Assembly: GCA_900555545.1 (NCBI GenBank)
Contig: USLQ01000050.1
Coordinates: forward strand, 1 to 7,090
Direction of reading: 5' to 3'
Source of the DNA: an uncultured Oscillospiraceae bacterium
GTDB taxonomy: Bacteria > Bacillota > Clostridia > Oscillospirales > Acutalibacteraceae
DNA: 7,090 bases
The translations under genes were made by a program, and so were the position numbers. Shown in pieces: positions 1 through 5,103 of the stretch. Under the pieces are notes generated by a model. That model did no database searches. It had not been told where the DNA came from and saw only the letters and a program-made list of their open reading frames with translations. How positions within the stretch are numbered: position 1 is the first letter of the stretch; each line of letters starts with the position of its first letter.

Positions 1-1
1 A

Positions 2-94
2 AAGGCCGCCGAAAAGTACGGCGGCACCTGCACCACAAGACGGGCGGATGGAAAGTTTATTTTGAAAATATTACTGCCCTTTCCTGTCGTTTAA
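2..94 (+). CDS. C-terminal tail of a probable GHKL-domain sensor histidine kinase (5' end outside window)
   Basis: Only the last 30 codons are visible, read in the frame starting at base 2 and ending at TAA 92-94. The peptide runs AEKYGGT, then a short variable stretch, then DGKFILKILLPF and a few last residues. This matches the end of the ATP-binding GHKL domain in AgrC-like kinases, where a 'KYGG' turn is followed by 'DG.F.l.i.LP' at the extreme C-terminus. Such kinases are membrane sensors that phosphorylate a response regulator, often in peptide quorum-sensing systems. The rest of the protein and any partner regulator lie to the left, so the signal cannot be inferred. The stop overlaps the stop of the GH16 gene on the other strand by 4 bp. 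The family call rests on a short motif and could be wrong; that this is a real gene end is more certain. Confidence 0.6.
   Translation, partial: KAAEKYGGTCTTRRADGKFILKILLPFPVV
5..25. repeat. GC-rich inverted repeat inside the kinase tail, possible GH16 terminator
   Basis: GCCGCCG (5-11) and CGGCGGC (19-25) are perfect 7-bp inverted arms around a 7-nt loop. In RNA from the minus strand, which would be read-through past the GH16 stop, the hairpin lies about 65-85 nt downstream of that stop and is followed by C then UUU at the window edge. It could therefore terminate the GH16 transcript from within the coding sequence of its convergent neighbour. The rest of any U-tract is outside the window, so the role is a guess. 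Confidence 0.35.
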
Positions 95-918
95 ACCTCA
101 CTCCATAGCAGTTCACCATTGTCATATACACGAATATAGTCAACCAAAAATTGGGACGGAAGTATGTTATCCGGATCTGTAATCACGCCGCAGCCCAGCC
201 AAAACCATCGGCTCGGTTCAGGTCCACTCTCCTTCTGATTACCGCCGACCTCTGTACTGACAGTAAGCCGTGCCGGCGATTGACTAATCAAATCTGGATC
301 GGTGACCTCCCAAAGCAGTTTGTTGTCATAATAGAATTTGAGGCTGTCTTTTTTCCAATCGAGAGCAAAGGTATGAAATCCATCGTATAGGTCCTCTACT
401 TTTGTAACGCGCTTTTTACTGTCTGTGTAACCATCATAATGAAGGGTATTTTGAATTTTATCCCGGACTGCGCTCTCAAAAATATCAATCTCACAACCGT
501 CCTGCGCCTTCTGCTCCATTTGACTAATATCGTCTGGCATCAGCCAAAAGGCGGACCAAGCCCCACGGATATCCTCAACCTTACAACGGATCTCATAATA
601 GCCATAGGTGCTGCGCCGCGTCTTCCAACTCAGTTCTCCGCAGTAATAGCCAGGCTGTGAACCACTCATATATTCTGTCTCAATGACCAGATTTCCATCC
701 GCTATGAACACCTGTTCCGGAGACCAATATCCACCTTTGCGCGGACCGAGTTCAGCCGTCGTCCATACGGTGGGATCGATCCCATGTTCAAATTCTTCGG
801 AAAAAGCCAACTCATAGTTCGCCGGAAGTTGAAAATTCTCTTCCTCACCTTCTGTACTACAAGCAGTCACGGTTACCCCCAATGCCAAAATCAGTATGGC
901 AGAAATTAAGCGCTTCAT
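91..918 (-). CDS. GH16 family glycoside hydrolase, predicted surface lipoprotein
   Basis: The product is a 275-residue endo-acting beta-glycan hydrolase of the laminarinase/lichenase superfamily, predicted to be anchored to the outer face of the cytoplasmic membrane. Residues 1-20 are a lipoprotein signal peptide: MKR, a hydrophobic core, then the lipobox VTAC with Cys20 as the lipidated residue. A short acidic linker (TEGEEEN) leads to the jelly-roll domain, about 35-268. The GH16 signature EIDIFE is intact at 143-148, giving nucleophile Glu143, assisting Asp145 and acid/base Glu148. The upstream aromatic strand WSAFWLMP (121-128) is also typical. No carbohydrate-binding module or second domain is present. 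The ATG at 918 was chosen over the in-frame ATG at 948 because a strong AGGAG lies 8 nt before it, inside the longer reading. The substrate (beta-1,3-glucan, mixed-linkage glucan or a galactan) cannot be told from sequence alone. Control by the divergent TetR gene is likely. Confidence 0.9.
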   Translation of the reverse strand: MKRLISAILILALGVTVTACSTEGEEENFQLPANYELAFSEEFEHGIDPTVWTTAELGPRKGGYWSPEQVFIADGNLVIETEYMSGSQPGYYCGELSWKTRRSTYGYYEIRCKVEDIRGAWSAFWLMPDDISQMEQKAQDGCEIDIFESAVRDKIQNTLHYDGYTDSKKRVTKVEDLYDGFHTFALDWKKDSLKFYYDNKLLWEVTDPDLISQSPARLTVSTEVGGNQKESGPEPSRWFWLGCGVITDPDNILPSQFLVDYIRVYDNGELLWSEV

Positions 919-997
919 CAAATCTTCTCCTCTCCTCAATCCATCCATTTTTCATTCATAAAGTAAATATAAGATGCCTTCCACCCGACTTTACCTT

Positions 998-1026
998 ATT
1001 ATACTAATTATCGACCGATCGGTCAA
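998..1026 (-). promoter_or_regulatory. Near-consensus sigma-A promoter of the GH16 gene
   Basis: Read on the minus strand, TTGACC (1026-1021) is followed by exactly 17 nt and then TATAAT (1003-998). This is one base from the full vegetative consensus at optimal spacing. Transcription would begin near 991, giving a leader of roughly 70 nt before the ATG at 918. The -35 box and most of the spacer lie inside the palindrome assigned as the TetR operator. A bound repressor would therefore block polymerase directly. Confidence 0.8.
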
Positions 1027-1029
1027 TAA
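1008..1029. promoter_or_regulatory. Palindromic operator, probable binding site of the adjacent TetR-family regulator
   Basis: The core GACCGATCGGTC (1013-1024) is a perfect 12-bp palindrome. After one mismatched pair (C1012/A1025), symmetry resumes for four more pairs (TTAT at 1008-1011, ATAA at 1026-1029), giving a 22-bp near-palindrome centred at 1018/1019. GACCGnnCGGTC-type sites are common for TetR/AcrR repressors. The site covers the -35 of the divergent GH16 promoter. On the plus strand, -10-like sequences TATTAT (997-1002) and TATACT (1000-1005) lie just upstream of it without a good -35, so a weak tetR promoter would start inside the operator. That fits autorepression. Binding is inferred from position and symmetry. 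Confidence 0.75.
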
Positions 1030-1046
1030 CGAATTTGGAGATTAAA

Positions 1047-1652
1047 ATGAATAAATCTGAAAAGACAAAAATCACGAAACAAAAAATTTTAGAAGCTGCT
1101 CTGAGGGAATTCGGAACCTACGGATACCATGGTGCAACAATTAACGGGATATGTGGGCACAACGGAATCGCAAAAGGCCTGATTTATCACAACTTTGAAG
1201 GTAAGGATGATTTATACCTGTGCTGCGCACATTATGCGGTATCGGAATTTATTCGCTACGTCGGGCAGTGGAAAGCAAATGCGGACTTGCTCCAATATAT
1301 GCGCCTGCGCAATGAATTCCTTATCAGCCATCCACATATGGGGGCAATCATCTTTGAAATGATGCTAAACACGCCGCAGGAACTGATGGAACCGCTCATT
1401 GCAATCAAGGCCGATTTTGACAGATTCAATATCGATCTGTACTCCCGTGCCATTCACACAATAAGGCTGCGCGAGGGCATTACAGAGCAAGACGCGCTGC
1501 GGTATTACAATCTGCTGCAAAATATGCTTAACAGCTATTTCAGCCAACAGATCCTATCTGGAGAGACATTCCCTATGGCCGCAGCCAGCCATGAGAAGGA
1601 CCTGGAGACAATTCTGAGCTATATACTCTATGGCATCGCAGAGAAGGTGTAA
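1047..1652 (+). CDS. TetR/AcrR family transcriptional regulator
   Basis: This 201-residue protein has the size and layout of a TetR-family repressor. The N-terminal three-helix DNA-binding domain spans about residues 8-55: KQKILEAALREFGTYGY (helix 1), then a helix-turn-helix around 29-50 ending in the family hallmark GIAKGLIYHNF, followed by GKDDLY. The remaining ~145 residues are the divergent helical ligand-binding and dimerisation domain, and nothing in it identifies the inducer. I chose ATG 1047, which has GGAG 6 nt upstream, over the in-frame TTG at 1035, which would place that GGAG inside the gene. It is transcribed away from the GH16 lipoprotein gene across a shared 128-nt control region with a TetR-type palindrome. 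The likely job is repression of GH16 and itself, with release by a small molecule such as a glycan breakdown product or an envelope-active compound; this is inference. It is convergent with the ribosomal operon. Confidence 0.9.
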   Translation: MNKSEKTKITKQKILEAALREFGTYGYHGATINGICGHNGIAKGLIYHNFEGKDDLYLCCAHYAVSEFIRYVGQWKANADLLQYMRLRNEFLISHPHMGAIIFEMMLNTPQELMEPLIAIKADFDRFNIDLYSRAIHTIRLREGITEQDALRYYNLLQNMLNSYFSQQILSGETFPMAAASHEKDLETILSYILYGIAEKV

Positions 1653-1657
1653 TCCCC

Positions 1658-1692
1658 TTCCGATTCATCCAACAAATGAAAAGGAATCGGAA
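1658..1692. repeat. Inverted repeat just after tetR
   Basis: TTCCGATTC (1658-1666) and GAATCGGAA (1684-1692) are perfect 9-bp inverted arms with a 17-nt loop, beginning 5 nt after the tetR stop. No U-tract follows directly, so it is a poor intrinsic terminator by itself. It may protect the tetR mRNA 3' end or be part of a decayed mobile repeat. Confidence 0.55.
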
Positions 1693-1727
1693 CGCCGGGG
1701 GCGGCGTCCCCTACAGTTGTATTTTTT
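1693..1727. repeat. GC-rich element followed by a T-run, possible dispersed-repeat remnant
   Basis: Immediately after the 9-bp inverted repeat comes CGCCGGGGGCGGCG, then TCCCCTACAGTTGT and a run of six T (1722-1727). Alternative small stems are CGCC/GGCG and GGGG/CCCC. On the minus strand it reads ACTGTAGGGGACGCCG. This resembles the 'TGTAGGGGC' edge of short palindromic repeats that I recall as scattered through many clostridial genomes. That resemblance is from memory and untested. A weak termination role for tetR is the alternative, although the stem lies about 10 nt from the T-run. Confidence 0.3.
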
Positions 1728-1827
1728 CATCTGCTATGCAGCCGAACATCATTCAGATTCGCCAGTGCGACGAACGATCTTTACAAGTCATCTATCTGCC
1801 ATACTAATGTCGACTACCAATAGACGG

Positions 1828-1856
1828 AAAAGGACCGCCCGCAGGCGGTCCTTTTT
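1828..1856. terminator. Bidirectional intrinsic terminator closing the ribosomal operon and tetR
   Basis: AGGACCGCC (1831-1839) pairs with GGCGGTCCT (1844-1852) around a 4-nt CGCA loop, a perfect 9-bp GC-rich stem. It is flanked by A1828-1830 on the left and T1853-1856 on the right. Read rightward it gives a hairpin plus a U-run for tetR. Read leftward it lies about 17 nt past the rplQ stop with UUUUCC after the stem. The position between two convergent genes and the A/T flanks on both sides support use in both directions. The U-tract is somewhat better for the plus strand. Confidence 0.85.
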
Positions 1857-1872
1857 AATGATTAGATTGGGA

Positions 1873-2214
1873 TCAGACCAGCTCGATGATGCACATCTCC
1901 GCTGCGTCACCGCGGCGGGGGCCGGTACGGATGATGCGGCAGTAGCCGCCCTTGCGATCTGCATACTTGGGAGCAATGGTGTCAAACAGCTTCTTGCAGA
2001 CATCCTCTTTTGTGATATAAGCAAGTGCCTGACGCTTTGCATGAAGTGTATCGTTCTTGGCAAGCGTAATCATCTTCTCGGTTGCCGAGCGCACTTCCTT
2101 AGCGCGCGTTACGGTTGTCTCAATCTTGCCGTTCTCGAGAAGGAACGTTACCATCGCCCTCAGCATCGCCTTGCGGTGATCGGTCGTTCTGCCGAGCTTC
2201 CTGGTTGCGGGCAT
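1873..2214 (-). CDS. rplQ: 50S ribosomal protein L17 (bL17)
   Basis: This 113-residue protein of the large ribosomal subunit binds 23S rRNA near the peptide exit tunnel region. The N-terminus has the diagnostic L17 pattern: [17 protein letters not shown], then [16 protein letters not shown] and EKMITLAK. The C-terminal part ends in the conserved [17 protein letters not shown]. Length is normal for bacteria. AAAGGAG lies 8 nt before the ATG and the gap from rpoA is 22 nt. It is the last gene of the operon, as usual in Firmicutes, and is followed by the terminator hairpin. Confidence 0.98.
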   Translation of the reverse strand: MPATRKLGRTTDHRKAMLRAMVTFLLENGKIETTVTRAKEVRSATEKMITLAKNDTLHAKRQALAYITKEDVCKKLFDTIAPKYADRKGGYCRIIRTGPRRGDAAEMCIIELV

Positions 2215-2236
2215 TTATATTCACTCCTTTACCGTC

Positions 2237-3187
2237 TTACTCTTCTTCCTTGCGAAGGCTCAAACCGAGGTCATTCAGGCGGGCGATCACTTCGTCCATG
2301 GACTTGCGCCCGAGGTTCCTGACCTTCATCATATCCTCTTCGCTCTTGTTGATCAAATCCTCTACCGTGTTGATCCCTGCGCGTTTCAGGCAGTTGAAGG
2401 AGCGCACGGAAAGATCCAGATCATCAATAGACTTCTCAAGGTATTTCTCCTTGTTGTTGTCATCCTTGACCACCATGATCTCGGCGTTGTGCGCCTCGTC
2501 GGATAGATCAACGAAGAGGTTCAGGTGCTCTGTGAGAATCTTCGCCGCAAGGGAAACACCCTCCTTGGCGGAGATTGTACCGTTCGTCCAGACCTCGATC
2601 GTCAGCTTGTCGTAGTCCGTGATCTGGCCAACACGGGTATTCTCAACATTATAATTTACTTTGAGCACCGGGGAATAAATCGAATCGACAGCAATCACGC
2701 CAATAGGCGGCTGCATCAACTGCTTATTGCGCTCCGCGGGTACATAGCCGCGGCCCCTGTCCACTGTGATTTCCATGCTCAAATGGGCATCCTTATCCAG
2801 GGAGGCGATGTGGAGATCCGGATTCAAAATCACAACTTCCGAATCAGCTTTAATGCTGCCGGCTGTTACTTCACCCTCACCGTTTGCATCGATGTAAACG
2901 GTTTTGGGACCGTCGCCATTTATCCGCAGTATGACATCCTTTAGGTTGAGGACGATCTCGGTCACATCTTCCTTAACGCCATCGATCGTGGAGAACTCAT
3001 GGAGCGCGCCATCAATCTTGACGGAGGTGACCGCATAGCCCGGCAGGGAGGAAAGCAGCACACGGCGCAGGCTGTTGCCGAGCGTTGTGCCATATCCACG
3101 CTCGAGCGGCTCGAGCGTGAACTTCCCATACGTTCCGTCAGGTGTCAGTTCGGTCGTTTCGATTCGGGGCTTTTCGATTTCAATCAT
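2237..3187 (-). CDS. rpoA: DNA-directed RNA polymerase subunit alpha
   Basis: The 316-residue alpha subunit dimerises to nucleate polymerase assembly and contacts promoter UP elements and activators. The N-terminal domain (about 1-230) carries the dimer and beta-contact motif [14 protein letters not shown] at 37-50. A charged flexible linker (about 231-252, with KDDNNKEK) joins the C-terminal domain. In that domain VRSFNCLK (261-268) places Arg262 and Asn265 at the positions of the E. coli DNA-binding residues Arg265 and Asn268. The helix-hairpin-helix NLGRKS (291-296) also contacts DNA. All key residues are present and the length is typical of Firmicutes. AAGGAGGG precedes the ATG by about 8 nt. 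The 64-nt gap from rpsD is the longest in the operon. I saw no convincing promoter or strong hairpin in it, but a partly separate expression signal is possible. Confidence 0.99.
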   Translation of the reverse strand: MIEIEKPRIETTELTPDGTYGKFTLEPLERGYGTTLGNSLRRVLLSSLPGYAVTSVKIDGALHEFSTIDGVKEDVTEIVLNLKDVILRINGDGPKTVYIDANGEGEVTAGSIKADSEVVILNPDLHIASLDKDAHLSMEITVDRGRGYVPAERNKQLMQPPIGVIAVDSIYSPVLKVNYNVENTRVGQITDYDKLTIEVWTNGTISAKEGVSLAAKILTEHLNLFVDLSDEAHNAEIMVVKDDNNKEKYLEKSIDDLDLSVRSFNCLKRAGINTVEDLINKSEEDMMKVRNLGRKSMDEVIARLNDLGLSLRKEEE

Positions 3188-3251
3188 TCAAAACCCTCCT
3201 TATATAAAAGTGGCTATCGCCTACTGCGTACTAACGTTCAGCAATCAGCTA

Positions 3252-3845
3252 TTATTTGGAGTAGAGCTCGACGATCAGGTGCTCAGCTACCTCGTAATCG
3301 ATATCGTCACGCTGCGGCATTGCAACGATCTTCCCCTCGCTAGCGCCTGCGGCCTTTTCAATCCACTTCGGGCAGGGCTGCTTGCCAAACGTCTCAATGA
3401 GAGCCTTGAATTTAACAGAGGCACGGGACTTCTCGCGGATCGCTACCACATCGCCCACCTTAATCTGATAGGACGGGATATCGACACGCTTGCCGTTTAC
3501 TGTAAAGTGACCGTGGTTAACGAGCTGACGGGCCTCTCTGCGGGTAGCGGCAAAACCCATACGGAACACGACGTTATCCAGACGGCGCTCCAACTCCTGG
3601 AGCAGATTCTCACCGGTGACGCCCTGCTTGCGGGCAGCCTCCTCATAGTATGCATGGAACTGCTTCTCCAGAACGCCATAGATGAACTTGACCTTCTGCT
3701 TCTCATTCAGCTGCATGCCGTACTCGGACTGCTTGCGGCGGGACTGCTTGGGGTTGCGGTATGTCTCCTTGGAGTAACCAAGGACAGCCGGAGAAATGCC
3801 CAGCGTTTTGCAACGCTTCAGAACGGGCTGCATATTCTTTGCCAT
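3252..3845 (-). CDS. rpsD: 30S ribosomal protein S4 (uS4), zinc-free type
   Basis: The 197-residue protein binds the 16S rRNA 5' domain early in 30S assembly and lines the mRNA entry site. After a basic N-terminal arm comes the signature SEYGMQLNEKQKVKFIYGV, then the S4 RNA-binding fold from about residue 88 (RRLDNVVFRMGFAATRREAR, QLVNHGHFTVNGKRVDIPS). The C-terminus ends EHLIVELYSK. The N-terminal arm has a single cysteine (Cys12) instead of the four-cysteine knuckle, so this is the zinc-independent form. S4 is the translational autorepressor of the alpha operon in E. coli. In B. subtilis rpsD lies elsewhere, whereas here it sits in the operon as in many Clostridia. AAGGAGGG lies 9 nt before the ATG, and the gap from rpsK is 20 nt. 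Confidence 0.98.
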   Translation of the reverse strand: MAKNMQPVLKRCKTLGISPAVLGYSKETYRNPKQSRRKQSEYGMQLNEKQKVKFIYGVLEKQFHAYYEEAARKQGVTGENLLQELERRLDNVVFRMGFAATRREARQLVNHGHFTVNGKRVDIPSYQIKVGDVVAIREKSRASVKFKALIETFGKQPCPKWIEKAAGASEGKIVAMPQRDDIDYEVAEHLIVELYSK

Positions 3846-3865
3846 AGTATTGGTCCCTCCTTAAA

Positions 3866-4273
3866 CTATACTCTTCTTCTCTTGGGCGGGCGGCATCCAT
3901 TGTGCGGGATCGGAGTGACATCCTTGATCATGCTGACCTCTAATCCGGCAGTCTGGAGCGCACGGATCGCGGCCTCACGGCCTGCGCCGGGGCCCTTCAC
4001 GTAAACTTCAACAGTCTTCATGCCGTGCTCCATAGCAGCCTTGGCAGCTGTCTCGGCGGCTGTCTGAGCGGCGAAGGGTGTGGATTTCCTGGAACCCTTA
4101 AAGCCCATCTCACCGGCACTGGCCCACGATACTGCATTCCCGTGCGTATCGGAAATGGTCACAATCGTGTTGTTGAAGGTGGATTGGATATGAGCTGCGC
4201 CGCGCTCAATGTTCTTACGCTCACGGCGTTTACGAGTCGTAGCGCCTTTCTTGCCCGTAGCTTTAGTAGCCAT
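3866..4273 (-). CDS. rpsK: 30S ribosomal protein S11 (uS11)
   Basis: This 135-residue platform protein of the small subunit lies next to the E-site mRNA and the anti-Shine-Dalgarno region. After a basic N-terminal tail ([18 protein letters not shown]) come the conserved [19 protein letters not shown] and [13 protein letters not shown] segments. Next is [15 protein letters not shown], and the characteristic end is [16 protein letters not shown]. Length and motifs are normal. GAGGAGGT lies 6 nt before the ATG and 16 nt separate it from rpsM, so coupled translation is likely. Confidence 0.99.
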   Translation of the reverse strand: MATKATGKKGATTRKRRERKNIERGAAHIQSTFNNTIVTISDTHGNAVSWASAGEMGFKGSRKSTPFAAQTAAETAAKAAMEHGMKTVEVYVKGPGAGREAAIRALQTAGLEVSMIKDVTPIPHNGCRPPKRRRV

Positions 4274-4289
4274 TCAATTACCTCCTCGC

Positions 4290-4658
4290 TTACTTCTTCT
4301 TGTTCGCAATCGTCTTCTTGGGACCTTTGCGGGTGCGGGCGTTCGTCTTGGAACGCTGGCCGCGGACCGGCAGGCCCTTGCGATGACGGATCCCGCGATA
4401 GCAGCCGATCTCGATCAGCCTCTTGATATCGAACGCGGTGTCGCGGCGAAGGTCGCCCTCCACACGGATGTTCTTATCAATATAATCACGAAGCTTGGAG
4501 ACGTCCTCTTCACTCAAATCCTTCACTCGGGTGTCAGGATTTACGCCTGTTGCTTTAATAATGTCGCTTGCTGTTTTGCGGCCGATGCCGAAGATATAGG
4601 TCAAGCCGATCTCGACTCGCTTATCCCTCGGCAGGTCAACGCCAGAAATACGCGCCAT
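4290..4658 (-). CDS. rpsM: 30S ribosomal protein S13 (uS13)
   Basis: This 122-residue protein of the 30S head forms the intersubunit bridge to L5, and its C-terminal tail touches P-site tRNA. The start [14 protein letters not shown] is standard. A helix-two turn-helix region includes [14 protein letters not shown]. The motif [20 protein letters not shown] (about 94-113) precedes a lysine-rich tail ending ANKKK. GGAGGTG lies about 10 nt before the ATG. The 36-nt gap after rpmJ looks too short to hold a full S4-type pseudoknot repressor site such as the one E. coli has before rpsM. Confidence 0.99.
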   Translation of the reverse strand: MARISGVDLPRDKRVEIGLTYIFGIGRKTASDIIKATGVNPDTRVKDLSEEDVSKLRDYIDKNIRVEGDLRRDTAFDIKRLIEIGCYRGIRHRKGLPVRGQRSKTNARTRKGPKKTIANKKK

Positions 4659-4694
4659 TTGTCAGTTGCACCTCCATATAATAGGTTGTTCAGG

Positions 4695-4808
4695 TTAACC
4701 CTGACGCTGCTTATGCTTGGGATTCTCACAGATGACCATGATTTTCCCGTTGCGCTTAATCACTTTGCACTTTTCGCAAATCTTTTTGACAGAAGGTCTG
4801 ACTTTCAT
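4695..4808 (-). CDS. rpmJ: 50S ribosomal protein L36 (bL36), zinc-binding form
   Basis: This 37-codon gene encodes [20 protein letters not shown] and a further 17 residues ending PKHKQRQG. It is the small zinc-ribbon protein of the 50S subunit, which stabilises the 23S rRNA near the L7/L12 stalk base. The metal ligands Cys11, Cys14, Cys27 and His32 are all present, so this is the zinc-dependent version. GGGAGG lies 9 nt before the ATG. It sits in its standard place between infA and rpsM, 25 nt after the former. Its small size makes it easy to overlook, but the match to the family is complete from end to end. Confidence 0.98.
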   Translation of the reverse strand: MKVRPSVKKICEKCKVIKRNGKIMVICENPKHKQRQG

Positions 4809-4833
4809 AGTATAATACCTCCCTCGCTTTTCG

Positions 4834-5052
4834 CTATTTTGAACGCCAGGTGATGCGGCCGCGGGACAGATCGTACGGGGACATCTCCACCGTAACCTTG
4901 TCGCCCGGCAGGATCCGGATGTAGTTCATCCGCAGCTTGCCGGAAATGTGGGCCAGGATCATATGGCCGTTTTCGAGTTCAACCTGAAACATGGCATTGG
5001 GCAATGCCTCCTTCACGATTCCCTCGATCTCAATCATATCCTGCTTTGACAC
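4834..5052 (-). CDS. infA: Translation initiation factor IF-1, GTG start
   Basis: This 72-residue single OB-fold protein binds the A site of the 30S subunit and helps IF-2 and IF-3 choose the initiator tRNA. The sequence is diagnostic: [11 protein letters not shown], then [35 protein letters not shown] and [13 protein letters not shown]. The initiation codon is GTG (5052-5050). It is supported by GAGGAGG 7 nt upstream and by the family N-terminus beginning exactly there. The gap from map is 40 nt and contains overlapping GC-rich hairpin options. In many Firmicutes a small KOW-domain RNA-binding protein gene lies between map and infA, and here there is no room for one. Confidence 0.98.
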   Translation of the reverse strand: MSKQDMIEIEGIVKEALPNAMFQVELENGHMILAHISGKLRMNYIRILPGDKVTVEMSPYDLSRGRITWRSK

Positions 5053-5081
5053 AACGTATCCTCCTCATTGCGGAAATCGTA

Positions 5082-5103
5082 ACCGCCGGCGGTCAAACCA
5101 CCG
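5082..5103 (-). repeat. Overlapping, mutually exclusive hairpins at the map-infA junction
   Basis: ACCGCCGGCGGT (5082-5093) is a perfect 12-bp palindrome lying at the map stop codon. In the operon mRNA its first half (ACCGCCG, 5093-5087) can instead pair with CGGUGGU (5103-5097) in the last map codons. That gives a 7-bp stem with one G-U pair and a 3-nt UUG loop spanning the UGA stop. The two foldings share bases, so only one can form at a time. No U-tract follows. A role in processing, stability or infA translation is possible but unproven. Confidence 0.35.

Noticed and set aside
919..948. Extended GH16 start at the upstream in-frame ATG (948), adding ten residues
   Set aside because: The extra codons consist of the Shine-Dalgarno sequence for ATG 918, and they would put charged residues before the signal peptide.
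1035..1046. TTG start for the TetR gene four codons upstream
   Set aside because: The only good ribosome binding site (GGAG 1037-1040) lies within this extension and is correctly spaced for ATG 1047.
1630..2322. 230-codon plus-strand open frame over the tetR-rplQ gap and rplQ
   Set aside because: It is mostly antisense to rplQ, overlaps the terminator and the tetR end, and its translation has no recognisable domain or consistent composition.
3188..3251. The 64-nt rpsD-rpoA gap as a regulatory RNA or promoter
   Set aside because: I found only 3-bp stems (for example GGC/GCC around TATC) and no paired -35/-10 boxes, so no specific feature can be supported.
3075..4004. 309-codon plus-strand open frame opposite rpoA, rpsD and rpsK
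   Set aside because: It is antisense to three certain ribosomal/RNA polymerase genes. Its leucine-rich look comes from reverse reading of Lys/Glu/Gln-rich codons.
4659..4694. S4 autorepression pseudoknot before rpsM
   Set aside because: Only 36 nt are available and no suitable nested stems were seen.
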